Source: Flavobacteriaceae bacterium (GTDB taxonomy: Bacteria; Bacteroidota; Bacteroidia; Flavobacteriales; Flavobacteriaceae). From it: a DNA stretch of 64,000 bases. A program made the position numbers and the translations under genes. Shown here piece after piece: positions 18,455 through 27,137 of the stretch (its first letter is position 1; every line of letters begins with the position of its first letter). The notes under the pieces are model-generated. The model searched no databases. It saw only the letters and a list, made by a program, of their open reading frames with translations, and was not told the DNA's origin. The DNA is taken from contig JASBUG010000041.1 in assembly GCA_030148025.1 (NCBI GenBank), positions 124,001 through 188,000 on the forward strand. The letters are read 5' to 3'.

Positions 18455-18462
18455 CAAAAATA
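18455..18462 (-). promoter_or_regulatory. -7 box upstream of the DUF4834-YfhO-glycosyltransferase operon
   Basis: TATTTTTG on the minus strand, 16 bases before the ATG of the DUF4834 gene, matches TAnnTTTG. No clear -33 TTG is seen. Confidence 0.4.
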
Positions 18463-18516
18463 CAATTCTTCCAATTTAAAATCCGTTTTATCTTCATAAA
18501 AAAATAATAAAATCTA

Positions 18517-18524
18517 TATATTTG
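18517..18524 (+). promoter_or_regulatory. -7 box upstream of an outer-membrane protein gene
   Basis: TATATTTG, 18 bases before the ATG at 18543. The TTG in this box also opens a longer frame from 18522, which is why the downstream ATG was chosen. Confidence 0.5.
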
Positions 18525-18542
18525 ATAAATAACAAATCGATT

Positions 18543-19424
18543 ATGACAGCTTTTAAAACCTATTTATTAACCGTGGTATGCCTCATTTTCACCACAAGTG
18601 CATTTAGTCAATATACCGAAGTCATTAATTCTAACCGTCCTGGAGTTTCCAGAAGCGCCTTTTCTGTAGGAACTAATGTTGTGCAATTTGAAGTTGGCCC
18701 CTATTTTATTAAAGAAAAACGTACTCCAGCAACACGATATGAAGTATCTGGTTGGGGTGTTGATTTTGCTGCTAGATATGGTTTTTTTAAAGAAGAACTA
18801 GAAGTAAATATTGAAGGAACCTATCAAAACGATACAAAAACCATATTTACATCATTACAATCTGATCAAAAAAGAGCTCATAATAAAACATTTGCTATAG
18901 GCGCAAAGTACTTGGTTTTTGACCCGAATAAAAATGCAGAAGAAGAAAAACCAAACATTTATAGTTATCATGCTAACAGACGTTTTAAATGGAAGTCTTT
19001 AGTTCCTGCAATTGCAGTAGCAGCAGGAATAAACTATGATGCTAAAAACAATCCTTATGTAGCTCCAGGTGTTGAAGGTATTAGCCCAAGAGTTGCATTA
19101 ATTACACAAAACAACTTTGCAGGAGGCTGGGTGTTTGTAATGAATTTCATGAAAGAACGTATTGGTACAGATCAATCTGATTTTCAGTATATTTTAACCT
19201 TAACACATTCATTCAATCCAAAATGGGTAGTATTTGGTGAAGCTCAAGGTATAAAAAGTGATTTTTATGCCGATAATTTGTTTAGATTTGGCGGTGCATA
19301 TCTATTGAGTAAAGATCTGCAGTTTGATACTGCGCTTACATTTAATACAAAAGATACGCCATCGGTCTTTAGTGTAAATTTTGGTGCTTCATATCGCCTT
19401 GATTTTCATCAGGACAAGAATTAA
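18543..19424 (+). CDS. Outer-membrane transporter-like beta-barrel protein
   Basis: A 293-residue protein from ATG 18543 with a clear signal peptide (MTAFKTYLLTVVCLIFTTSAFSQ). The mature part begins YTEVINSNRPGVSRSAFSVG, followed by alternating beta strands ending in SVNFGASYRLDF. The N-x-RPG start and barrel pattern match the group annotated as MetA-pathway phenol degradation-like transporters (PF13557), where the name does not imply phenol use. It is 8 bases upstream of the GNAT-like gene, so probably co-transcribed. Solute unknown. Confidence 0.8.
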   Translation: MTAFKTYLLTVVCLIFTTSAFSQYTEVINSNRPGVSRSAFSVGTNVVQFEVGPYFIKEKRTPATRYEVSGWGVDFAARYGFFKEELEVNIEGTYQNDTKTIFTSLQSDQKRAHNKTFAIGAKYLVFDPNKNAEEEKPNIYSYHANRRFKWKSLVPAIAVAAGINYDAKNNPYVAPGVEGISPRVALITQNNFAGGWVFVMNFMKERIGTDQSDFQYILTLTHSFNPKWVVFGEAQGIKSDFYADNLFRFGGAYLLSKDLQFDTALTFNTKDTPSVFSVNFGASYRLDFHQDKN

Positions 19425-19432
19425 TTAGCTGT

Positions 19433-20554
19433 ATGATAGAAATTAAAGAAGTACACTCCAAAAAGGATATTAAGAAGTTTGTAAAGTTCCCTTTTTCGCT
19501 TTATAAGAATGCTAAATTTTGGGTACCTCCTATTATTAGTGAAGAGGTTAAAACTTTTGATAAAACTATAAATCCTGTGTTTGATGATGCAGATGGTCGC
19601 TTCTTTTTAGCTTATAGAGATAATAAAATTGTTGGACGAGTAGCTGCTTTAATCAATTGGATAGAGGTTAAAGAACAAGGAATAAAAAAGATGCGCTTTG
19701 GTTGGTTTGATGTTATTGATGATATTGAAGTAACCAGAGCATTGCTTGATAAAGTAAACAGCATAGGAAAAGAGCATGGTTTAGAATATATCGAAGGTCC
19801 TATAGGGTTTTCTAATCTAGATAAAGTAGGTGTAGTTTATGAAGGTCACGATCATATAGGTAGTATGATCACTTGGGAAAATTACCCTTACTATGTGACG
19901 CATTTGGAAGCATTAGGATATAAATTTGGTAAAGGTTATTCAGAAAATAAATTCCCTTTTAGCAATATCAATCCTGAAAATTTTAATAAAATTCAGGCAT
20001 TAATAAAGCGTCGTTATAAACTTAAAGCACTTACCTTTAAGTCAACCAAAGAGATTCTGCCGTATACAGATCAAATGTTTGATGTGTTTAGTAAATCGCA
20101 TGAAGTATTAGATTCGTTTGTAGAGATCAATCAGCGACAACGCGAATATTTTAAAAAGAAATTTATAGGTTTTTTAAATCCTGAATATGTAAAGTTCGTC
20201 ACAGATGAAAATGATAAATTGGTTGCTTTTGCTATAGTTACGCCTTCGTATGCCAAAGCATTACAAAAAATGAATGGTAAGATATGGCCGTTTGGTTTCA
20301 GGCATTTACTACATGCAAAAAAACATAGTAAATCGGTAACCTTTTATCTTATTGGTGTACTCCCTGAATATCAAAACAAAGGTGTTACCGCAATCATTTT
20401 TGATGAATTTTATAAAGAATTTGAGAAAAAAGGGGTAACCGAATGCCTAAGAGGTCCAGAGTTAGACGACAATGAAGCAATCCATAAGCTTTGGAAGCAC
20501 TTTGACCCTAAAGTATTTAAAAAACGTTGTACCTATAAAAAAGATATCGTATAA
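19433..20554 (+). CDS. GNAT-like acyltransferase family protein
   Basis: A 373-residue cytoplasmic protein. The N-terminal part has KFVKFPFSLYKNAKFWVPP and RFFLAYRDNKIVGRVAALIN, an acetyltransferase-like beta-alpha pattern. A second similar segment lies at about 295-330 (FYLIGVLPEYQNKGVTAIIF), with Q-x-KG corresponding to the acetyl-CoA loop of GNAT enzymes. This fits the large Bacteroidota family of 370-380-residue N-acetyltransferase-like proteins of unknown substrate. A strong terminator follows directly. Confidence 0.78.
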   Translation: MIEIKEVHSKKDIKKFVKFPFSLYKNAKFWVPPIISEEVKTFDKTINPVFDDADGRFFLAYRDNKIVGRVAALINWIEVKEQGIKKMRFGWFDVIDDIEVTRALLDKVNSIGKEHGLEYIEGPIGFSNLDKVGVVYEGHDHIGSMITWENYPYYVTHLEALGYKFGKGYSENKFPFSNINPENFNKIQALIKRRYKLKALTFKSTKEILPYTDQMFDVFSKSHEVLDSFVEINQRQREYFKKKFIGFLNPEYVKFVTDENDKLVAFAIVTPSYAKALQKMNGKIWPFGFRHLLHAKKHSKSVTFYLIGVLPEYQNKGVTAIIFDEFYKEFEKKGVTECLRGPELDDNEAIHKLWKHFDPKVFKKRCTYKKDIV

Positions 20555-20587
20555 AAAAAGCCACTTTGAAAAGTGGCTTTTTTTATT
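20553..20587. terminator. Bidirectional Rho-independent terminator
   Basis: AAAAAGCCACTTT-GA-AAAGTGGCTTTTT, a nearly perfect stem with A-run before and T-run after, between convergent genes. Its T-run holds the stop codon of the small gene on the minus strand. The stem GCCACTT/AAGTGGC occurs again at 21417-21449. Confidence 0.85.
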
Positions 20588-20783
20588 ATTTTTTGAGTGA
20601 CTTTATATAATGACACATCATAAATAAAGTCAATGATAGTCCTAACAAAGACAAAGAGAATTGATTAAAAAAATTTCCTTCATCAATTTTAAACTCTTTA
20701 ATCTGTATTGTCAATGTAATTCCAAACAAAGTAGCAGTTACAATAAATAATATAAAAAGAGCATTTTTAGATAATTTAAGCAT
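20586..20783 (-). CDS. Small two-helix membrane protein
   Basis: A 65-residue protein from ATG 20783 (MLKLSKNALFILFIVTATLFG) with two hydrophobic helices separated by a short polar loop (KEFKIDEGNFFNQ) and ending CHYIKSLKK. A longer frame exists from 20849 but overlaps the neighbour and adds no protein-like sequence. It lies just downstream of a degraded gene. No family recognised; it may be part of the same accessory remnant. Confidence 0.5.
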   Translation of the reverse strand: MLKLSKNALFILFIVTATLFGITLTIQIKEFKIDEGNFFNQFSLSLLGLSLTLFMMCHYIKSLKK

Positions 20784-20796
20784 ACTTCTGTTTTTT

Positions 20797-21238
20797 TTAT
20801 TTATTACATTCCGAATCAACACTTCGTATAGCCCATGCCAAATTAGCAATAGCCCCTAAACATCCTATACCAGTTGCACACAACCCTAATCCAATATAGG
20901 CAATTCCTAAATAAACAAGTGCAACTAGACACCAAAAGCCACCTCTACTAAATTGTTGGTTATGAAGGTTAAAAGCTGTACTATCAGCTTCATTCAATAT
21001 TTTTAAAACATTTGCTGAATTATTATGAGTTAAAAATTCCTCGTTAGATAAACTTAATGCTAAAACTTTATTTTCAAAATTTGAGATTGATTCATCAAAA
21101 GAATTGTATTGTAAATCGTCAATAAATCCATCATATAGCTCTATAGTTTGTTGGTCTAAATATCCTTTTTCTAAAAATTCGACTTTATGCTAAAGTAATT
21201 GTGAATTTTAGTTTTCTAAAAAATCTTAAAAAATACAT
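20797..21238 (-). pseudogene. Frameshifted gene remnant (Gly/Cys-rich hydrophobic end)
   Basis: From 21189 down to 20797 there is an open frame of about 130 codons with clearly protein-like content (EFLEKGYLDQQTIELYDGF, LSNEEFLTHNNSANVLKI, then a hydrophobic Gly/Cys-rich end GLCATGIGCLGAIANLAW) but no ATG. An in-frame TAG lies at 21190-21192. An ATG at 21238 in another frame gives a plausible N-terminus (MYFLRFFRKLKFTITLA) and stops at 21185. The simplest reading is one gene broken by a frameshift or small deletion near 21188. A TTG start at 20997 would give only the hydrophobic end. Function unknown. Confidence 0.5.
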
Positions 21239-21416
21239 AACGTTGTTTTTATAGATTTAAATAAATACAAAAGAACATTTGGGATAAAAATAATAGCATT
21301 AGTACCCAAAGTAGACTATAAAGTAATAAGTGGTGAGAAATTTGTAATAGTCGATCAAAATACAGGAATAAGTGTTGTACAGCTATATAAATATTGGAGT
21401 ATAAACTTATTTAAGC
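21239..21416 (+). other. Gene-free stretch with a possible coding remnant
   Basis: On the plus strand one frame without a start codon reads VVFIDLNKYKRTF, then GIKIIALVPKVDYKVISG and EKFVIVDQNTGISVVQL. This looks like the end of a protein, but it has no ATG and runs into the terminator without a stop. It may be a decayed gene fragment. I can support nothing else here. Confidence 0.3.
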
Positions 21417-21449
21417 AAAAAAGCCACTTTAAAAAAAAGTGGCTTTTAT
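21417..21449 (-). terminator. Rho-independent terminator
   Basis: AAAAGCCACTTT-loop-AAAGTGGCTTTT; in the minus direction it is followed by TTTTTTGCTT. It ends the alpha-oxoamine synthase transcript. The stem repeats that at 20553-20587. Confidence 0.8.
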
Positions 21450-21466
21450 ATTATATGTTTTTATAC

Positions 21467-22726
21467 TTACTCTCCCATTGCAGCAGCTACTGCAGCAGAA
21501 AGGCGTTTGTAAGTACCATTTTGTAAACGTTCTCTAATTGATGAGAACGCATTAAGTGTTTCTTCTACATCTTCTAAAGTATGTGTCGCTGTTGGAATCA
21601 TTCTTAATAAAATAATTCCTTTTGGCACAACAGGATACACTACAATAGAACAGAAAATACCATAATTTTCCCTTAGATCTCTAACAAGAGCCATAGCTTC
21701 TGGAATACTTCCTTTAAGGTATACAGGTGTTACACAACTTTGTGTTGTACCTATATCAAAACCACGTTCTTTTAAACCAGATTGTAGTGCATTTACAATT
21801 GTCCAAAGGTTATTTTTTAACTCAGGCATTGTACGTAGCATATCTAAACGCTTTAAAGCACCAACCACCAATTGCATTTGTAATGATTTAGCAAACATTT
21901 GAGAACGAAGATTATATTTTAAATAATCCATAATCTCTTTATCTCCTGCAATAAAAGCACCTGTTCCTGCCATGGATTTAGCGAACGTTGCAAAATATAC
22001 ATCAATATCGTCTTGAACACCTTGCTCTTCACCTGCTCCAGCTCCTGTAGCTCCTAGAGTACCAAAACCATGAGCATCATCTACTAAAAATCTAAAGTTA
22101 TACTTCTTTTTAAGCTCAACAATCTCTTTCAGTTTTCCTTGTTCACCACGCATACCAAAAACACCTTCAGAGATCACTAAAATACCTCCTCCAGTTTGTT
22201 CTGCCATTTTGGTAGCTCTTTCTAAGTTCTTTTCTAGGCTTTCAACATCATTATGTTTGTATGTGAAACGTTTACCCATATGTAAACGTACACCATCAAT
22301 AATACATGCGTGAGAATCTACATCGTAAACAATAATATCATCTTTAGACACTAAAGCATCGATAGTAGACACCATTCCTTGATAACCAAAGTTCAATAAA
22401 TATGCAGCTTCCTTATTAACAAATTCAGCCAATTCATTTTGTAATTGCTCGTGTAAGTCTGTGTGTCCAGACATCATTCTAGCTCCCATAGGATATGCAG
22501 ATCCATAGGCTGCTCCTGCTTCAGCATCTACTTTACGTACTTCAGGATGATTCGCTAACCCTAAATAATCGTTTATACTCCAGGTAATGACATCTTTACC
22601 TTGAAATTTCATTCTATTTGAAATTTGCCCTTCCAGTTTTGGAAATACAAAATAACCTTCTGCTTGTGAAGCCCATTTTCCTAATGGTCCCTTGTCTCTG
22701 TAAATCTTCTCAAATAAATCCTTCAT
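21467..22726 (-). CDS. Alpha-oxoamine synthase, probable cysteate (or serine) acyltransferase of sulfonolipid synthesis
   Basis: A 419-residue PLP enzyme of fold type I. It has the SINDYLGLANHPEV start of the mature fold, DSHACIIDG, the DDAHGFG segment that binds the PLP ring nitrogen, and the Schiff-base lysine K250 in FATFAKSMAGTGAF. This is the family of serine palmitoyltransferase, KBL and BioF. In Flavobacterium johnsoniae a homologue of this family (Fjoh_2419) has been reported as the cysteate fatty-acyl transferase that makes capnine. The next gene upstream on the same strand is a cysteine-synthase-like enzyme that could provide cysteate. Glycine C-acetyltransferase or sphingolipid synthesis remain alternatives. 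Confidence 0.82.
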   Translation of the reverse strand: MKDLFEKIYRDKGPLGKWASQAEGYFVFPKLEGQISNRMKFQGKDVITWSINDYLGLANHPEVRKVDAEAGAAYGSAYPMGARMMSGHTDLHEQLQNELAEFVNKEAAYLLNFGYQGMVSTIDALVSKDDIIVYDVDSHACIIDGVRLHMGKRFTYKHNDVESLEKNLERATKMAEQTGGGILVISEGVFGMRGEQGKLKEIVELKKKYNFRFLVDDAHGFGTLGATGAGAGEEQGVQDDIDVYFATFAKSMAGTGAFIAGDKEIMDYLKYNLRSQMFAKSLQMQLVVGALKRLDMLRTMPELKNNLWTIVNALQSGLKERGFDIGTTQSCVTPVYLKGSIPEAMALVRDLRENYGIFCSIVVYPVVPKGIILLRMIPTATHTLEDVEETLNAFSSIRERLQNGTYKRLSAAVAAAMGE

Positions 22727-22758
22727 TCAGCTATTACTTAGTCTTAGTTAGTTGGCAG

Positions 22759-22766
22759 CAAAATTA
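22759..22766 (-). promoter_or_regulatory. -7 box upstream of the alpha-oxoamine synthase gene
   Basis: TAATTTTG on the minus strand, 33 bases before the ATG, matches TAnnTTTG. A terminator separates it from the upstream synthase gene, so the two genes probably have their own promoters. Confidence 0.4.
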
Positions 22767-22826
22767 TATAAATTAATCTTTACTACATAATTAATTTATA
22801 CACTATATGTTTATAATTTATCTCCA

Positions 22827-22869
22827 CAAAAAAACCTGCAACATTGTTATAAATAAAATGCTACAGGTT
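22827..22869 (-). terminator. Rho-independent terminator
   Basis: AACCTG-x-A-x-CAT pairs with ATG-x-T-x-CAGGTT (two mismatches); in the minus direction the stem is followed by a run of seven T. It ends the cysteine-synthase-like gene. Confidence 0.7.
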
Positions 22870-22889
22870 GGTTTGGTTAGTAATTTTAG

Positions 22890-23930
22890 TTAGTCAATAT
22901 ACTGTATTTTCTTGACAGATACTTCGTTCTTACTGTCAAAGAAACCTTGTTCTTCCATCCATTTATCACTATATATCTTGCTCATGTAACGTGATCCATG
23001 GTCAGGAAAAATCACTACGATGTTATCTCCTTCATTAAATTCTCCATCCTCTTGTAACTGCTTTACTGCTTGAAAAGCGGCACCACTTGTATAGCCTACA
23101 AATAGCCCTTCAGTTTTAGCTATATCTCTAGCAGTATGTGCACTTTCTTCGTCTGTAACTTTAACAAACTTATCAATCACATCAAAATCGGTAGCAGTTG
23201 GTATTAGATTTTTTCCTAAACCTTCAATTCTATATGGATAGATCTCATTAGCATCAAACTCACGAGTCTCATGGTATTTCTTTAATACAGAACCAAAAGC
23301 ATCAACACCTATTACTTTAATATTTGGGTTTTGCTCTTTTAAATACTTAGCAGTACCAGAAATCGTTCCTCCTGTTCCACTACAAGCTACTAAATGAGTA
23401 ATCTTTCCTTCAGTTTGCTCCCAAATTTCCGGACCAGTGCTATTATAATGAGCATTCATATTCAACTCATTAAAATACTGATTAATATATACCGATCCTT
23501 TTATTTCCTGATGTAAACGCTTGGCAACCTCATAATACGATCTTGGGTCATCTGCACTTACGTGAGCTGGACATACATACACTTTAGCTCCCATGGTTCT
23601 TAACATATCGATCTTATCTGCAGACGATTTAGAACTTACAGCTAAGATACACTCATACCCTTTTATAATACTCACCATAGCAATACTAAATCCAGTATTA
23701 CCAGACGTTGTTTCTATAATGGTATCGCCAGGTTTAAGGATTCCTTTTCTTTCGGCTTCTTCTATAATGTAAAGTGCAATTCTATCTTTAGTGGAATGTC
23801 CAGGATTAAAGGCTTCTACTTTGGCTAAGTAATCACCTTTAAAATCTGAGGTCAATTTATTTAGTTTGATAAGAGGTGTTTTTCCAATAAGGCTTAACAC
23901 ATTGTCAAATACATTTTTGTTTTGTTCCAT
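22890..23930 (-). CDS. Cysteine/cysteate synthase-like PLP enzyme (fold type II)
   Basis: A 346-residue enzyme of the cysteine synthase/cystathionine beta-synthase family without a CBS domain. PLP lysine K48 is in [11 protein letters not shown]; the substrate-binding loop ETTSGNTGF follows at about 88-96, and the phosphate-cup sequence SGTGGTISG near 185. It would replace the O-activated serine side chain by sulfide, sulfite or another nucleophile. Placed directly upstream of the alpha-oxoamine synthase, it is a good candidate for making cysteate from phosphoserine and sulfite for sulfonolipids; ordinary cysteine synthesis is the alternative. Confidence 0.85.
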   Translation of the reverse strand: MEQNKNVFDNVLSLIGKTPLIKLNKLTSDFKGDYLAKVEAFNPGHSTKDRIALYIIEEAERKGILKPGDTIIETTSGNTGFSIAMVSIIKGYECILAVSSKSSADKIDMLRTMGAKVYVCPAHVSADDPRSYYEVAKRLHQEIKGSVYINQYFNELNMNAHYNSTGPEIWEQTEGKITHLVACSGTGGTISGTAKYLKEQNPNIKVIGVDAFGSVLKKYHETREFDANEIYPYRIEGLGKNLIPTATDFDVIDKFVKVTDEESAHTARDIAKTEGLFVGYTSGAAFQAVKQLQEDGEFNEGDNIVVIFPDHGSRYMSKIYSDKWMEEQGFFDSKNEVSVKKIQYID

Positions 23931-23968
23931 AAATGTAATTTAAGTTACTTAGTAACTTTTCAACTTGG

Positions 23969-23976
23969 CAAAAATA
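23969..23976 (-). promoter_or_regulatory. -7 box upstream of the cysteine-synthase-like gene
   Basis: TATTTTTG on the minus strand, 38 bases before the ATG, matches TAnnTTTG. No -33 TTG is clear. Confidence 0.4.
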
Positions 23977-23991
23977 CATGTTTTTTTTTAA

Positions 23992-26052
23992 TTAGCCTTG
24001 AATGCCTTCCAAATCTAGTAGGAATGCGTACTCTAAAGCATCCTCTTTTAAAGCTTCAAAACGCCCAGAAGCCCCGCCATGACCAGCATCCATATTAGTT
24101 TTTAATAATAGAAGATTTTTTTCTCTTTTATTTTGTCTCAACTTTGCTGTCCATTTGGCCGGCTCCCAATATTGCACCTGCGAATCGTGTAATCCAGCAG
24201 TAATAAGCATATTAGGATACGACTGTTCACCAACGTTATCATAAGGTGAATATGACTTTATATAATTGTAATATTTGTTATCGTTAGGATTTCCCCACTC
24301 ATCATACTCTCCTGTAGTTAAAGGAATACTATCATCTAACATCGTAGTAATCACATCTACAAAAGGCACTTGCGCCACAATACCATTGTAAAGTTCTGCA
24401 GCTATATTGGTTATAGCTCCCATCAATAATCCGCCAGCACTACCACCCATAGCATAATGATGTGCTGGTGATGTATATCCTTGAGCGATTAAATGTTTTG
24501 AACAAGCTATAAAATCGGTAAATGTATTTTTTTTGTTGAATAGTTTACCATTTTCATACCAAGGCCTCCCTAGGTATTCTCCTCCTCTAACATGGGCAAT
24601 GGCGTAGATAAAACCTCTATCAAGAAGACTTAATCTAATTGTAGAAAAATACGGATCAATCGTTGCTCCGTATGATCCATAAGCATACAATAACAATGGT
24701 GTATTTTCACTTTTCTTAGTGTCTTTATGATACACTACAGACATTGGCACTTTGGTACCATCTTCAGCTGTAGCCCATAAACGCTCAGAAATATAATTTT
24801 TCTTATCGAACTTGCCTCCTAAAACTTCCTGCTCTTTTTTGATCTCTTTGGTTTTATTAACCATATCAAAATCAATTATAGAAGAGGGTGTAGTCAACGA
24901 ATTGTATCCATAACGCAAAATAGTAGTATCAAAATCAACATTAGTAGATGTATAAGCAGTATATGTTTCATTGTTAAATGGTAAATAATACTCTTCACCA
25001 TTATCCCAACGTCTAATTCGAATTTTATTCAATCCATTTTCACGTTCACTCACCACTAAAAAATCCTTGAAGATATCAACGTCCTCAATAAGTACATCTT
25101 CTCTGTGTGCAATTACTTCTTCCCAATGTTCTTTAGTTGTAACATTTTCTGAAGTTTTCATCAATTTAAAATTCGTAGCACCATCAGCATTAGTTACTAC
25201 AAAGAAAGAACCATTATAATGATTAATACTATATTCTACACCTCTTATTCTGGATTGAAATACTTTAAAATTGTCTTCTGGTGTATCGGCATCTAGAATT
25301 TGATATTCTGTAGTGAGCGTGCTATAACTAGTGATTACCAAATATTTTCTTGATTTAGTTTTAAAAACTGTAGTCCCAAAAGTATCGTCAGTTTCTTCAT
25401 AGATCAATACATCCTGTTCAGCATCAGTTCCTAATGCGTGCTTATATATTTTGTCTGCACGAAGCGTCTGCTCGTCTTTAGAAGTATAAAACAGTGTTTT
25501 ATTATCATTTGCCCAAGATGAGCCACCTGTTGTATTTATTATTTTTTCAGGATAGACCTCTCCTGATTGAATATCCTTTATTTGAATGGTGTATTGCCTT
25601 CTACTCACGGTGTCTACACCAAAAGCCACTTTTGTATTGTCTGGACTAATACTAATACCTACTAACTTAAAATAGGTATGATCTTTAGCCATTTCATTGC
25701 AATCAAACAATAACTCGTCTTGTGCTTCAAGCGTTTCTTTTCGGCGCAAATAAATTGGATAGTCCTTCCCCTTTTCAAACTTTACAATGTACCAATAGCC
25801 ATTGTATTTATAAGGTACTGAGCTATCGTCTTCTTTAATACGTCCTTTCATTTCTTCAAATAAGGCACTTTGGAAGTCATTTGTATGCGACATCATCTCA
25901 TCACAGTACTCATTCTCTGCATTTAAATAGTCTATAACTTCAGGGTTCTCTCTGTCATTCAACCAGAAATAATCATCTGTTCTTATATCACCATGTATTT
26001 CCAGTTGTTTTGGTACAATTTTCGCCTTTGGAGGAATTATATCTTTACGCAT
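23992..26052 (-). CDS. ptrB: Oligopeptidase B-type S9 prolyl oligopeptidase
   Basis: A 686-residue cytoplasmic serine peptidase without a signal peptide. The N-terminal beta-propeller covers about residues 70-420 (DDYFWLNDRENPEV at the start is typical of the family), and the alpha/beta-hydrolase domain follows. The catalytic triad can be seen: S538 in GGSAGG, D623 in GLHDSQV and H658 in AGHGG. It cleaves short peptides, in this subfamily after basic residues. Length and motifs fit oligopeptidase B (protease II). Confidence 0.92.
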   Translation of the reverse strand: MRKDIIPPKAKIVPKQLEIHGDIRTDDYFWLNDRENPEVIDYLNAENEYCDEMMSHTNDFQSALFEEMKGRIKEDDSSVPYKYNGYWYIVKFEKGKDYPIYLRRKETLEAQDELLFDCNEMAKDHTYFKLVGISISPDNTKVAFGVDTVSRRQYTIQIKDIQSGEVYPEKIINTTGGSSWANDNKTLFYTSKDEQTLRADKIYKHALGTDAEQDVLIYEETDDTFGTTVFKTKSRKYLVITSYSTLTTEYQILDADTPEDNFKVFQSRIRGVEYSINHYNGSFFVVTNADGATNFKLMKTSENVTTKEHWEEVIAHREDVLIEDVDIFKDFLVVSERENGLNKIRIRRWDNGEEYYLPFNNETYTAYTSTNVDFDTTILRYGYNSLTTPSSIIDFDMVNKTKEIKKEQEVLGGKFDKKNYISERLWATAEDGTKVPMSVVYHKDTKKSENTPLLLYAYGSYGATIDPYFSTIRLSLLDRGFIYAIAHVRGGEYLGRPWYENGKLFNKKNTFTDFIACSKHLIAQGYTSPAHHYAMGGSAGGLLMGAITNIAAELYNGIVAQVPFVDVITTMLDDSIPLTTGEYDEWGNPNDNKYYNYIKSYSPYDNVGEQSYPNMLITAGLHDSQVQYWEPAKWTAKLRQNKREKNLLLLKTNMDAGHGGASGRFEALKEDALEYAFLLDLEGIQG

Positions 26053-26071
26053 ATTCGGTTTATTGAATGGG

Positions 26072-26079
26072 CAAAAATA
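26072..26079 (-). promoter_or_regulatory. -7 box upstream of the oligopeptidase B gene
   Basis: TATTTTTG on the minus strand, 19 bases before the ATG. Confidence 0.4.
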
Positions 26080-26137
26080 AGGTTAATATTTCTAGAATTA
26101 TATCGTGATTTGTTAATCCTTTTACAATTTTCGTTTA

Positions 26138-26145
26138 TACATTTG
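26138..26145 (+). promoter_or_regulatory. -7 box upstream of the YbaB/EbfC gene
   Basis: TACATTTG, 26 bases before the ATG, matches TAnnTTTG. Confidence 0.55.
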
Positions 26146-26171
26146 CACTACAACTATTAAATTGAATAATT

Positions 26172-26495
26172 ATGTTTGGTGATATGATGGGCATGATGGG
26201 AAAACTTAAAGAAACCCAGGCTAAAGTAGAAGCTACAAAAAAACGAATGGATACGGTTCTAATAGATGAGCAAAGTAGCGATAATTTGCTTAAAGTGACC
26301 ATTACTGCTAATAGAACTTTAAAATCTATAACTATAGATGACGAATTACTTCAAGATAAAGAACAACTGGAAGACTATTTAATACTAACACTTAATAAAG
26401 CCATAGAACGTGCTACTAACGTTCATGAAACGGAGGTTGCAGCTGTTGCTAAAGAAGGGATGCCTAATATTCCTGGGATGGATATGTTTAAATAG
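26172..26495 (+). CDS. YbaB/EbfC-family nucleoid-associated protein
   Basis: A 107-residue protein with the YbaB layout: an N-terminal helix [21 protein letters not shown], a central sheet ([20 protein letters not shown]) and a C-terminal helix ending with a Met/Gly/Pro-rich tail ([11 protein letters not shown]). These proteins bind DNA as dimers. In many genomes the gene sits beside dnaX/recR; here it stands alone between divergent and convergent genes. Confidence 0.93.
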   Translation: MFGDMMGMMGKLKETQAKVEATKKRMDTVLIDEQSSDNLLKVTITANRTLKSITIDDELLQDKEQLEDYLILTLNKAIERATNVHETEVAAVAKEGMPNIPGMDMFK

Positions 26496-26509
26496 ATTTA
26501 ATAGGTATA

Positions 26510-27085
26510 CTAATCTAAAATTACTTTTTGGGTAACTTTACCCTTATCAAATTCTGTGATAATGTAGTATGCTAAAAGCATGTTGTCAGAATCTTCTATT
26601 ACTTCATAGTCTTTATAATTTTTGAATTTATTCTCAAAATCAGTGAAATTCAGATTTGAAGGTTTTTCCTTTTTCCAAAAAGAACCATCTGCAAAAGAAC
26701 TAGTTATTTGAGTTAATCTGTTTTTTTTATCCAAAATGTAATAAAAGTCATTATTACTACACCCTATTGGTGAATGTTTTTGAATAAAGAAAACTTTATC
26801 ATTAAACAGTTCGAAATTAAAATTGTTATTTAAAAAGAGTAAAACAGAACCATTAAAACTATTATATCTTCCTTTTTCTTCTGGGTAAGTATAGAAAGAC
26901 TTTAATAACCAATCATTAATCTTTGCAGGAGTATAATCAAGATTTCTTTCAACATAAGAAATAGAATTAAAAATCCAACTAGCATAAATACTATCTAAAG
27001 ATTGTTCTCTGTTTTGTGAAAAACTCACAAGGTTAAATAGTAATGCTATAGTGAGAAATTTTATTTTGGAACTGGAAATTTTCAT
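26510..27085 (-). CDS. Hypothetical secreted protein
   Basis: A 191-residue protein with a probable signal peptide (KIKFLTIALLFNLVSFSQ, preceded by MKISSS). The rest is rich in aromatic residues with strand-like segments (GSVLLFLNNNFNFELFNDKV, TDFENKFKNYKDYEVIED). No family recognised. It ends 14 bases from the convergent YbaB gene and is followed upstream by the 177-base repeat array. Confidence 0.7.
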   Translation of the reverse strand: MKISSSKIKFLTIALLFNLVSFSQNREQSLDSIYASWIFNSISYVERNLDYTPAKINDWLLKSFYTYPEEKGRYNSFNGSVLLFLNNNFNFELFNDKVFFIQKHSPIGCSNNDFYYILDKKNRLTQITSSFADGSFWKKEKPSNLNFTDFENKFKNYKDYEVIEDSDNMLLAYYIITEFDKGKVTQKVILD

Positions 27086-27137
27086 TGATTAAATATTAAT
27101 ACTTAAATATCAAGAACTATTCCAGAAAACCTTATGA

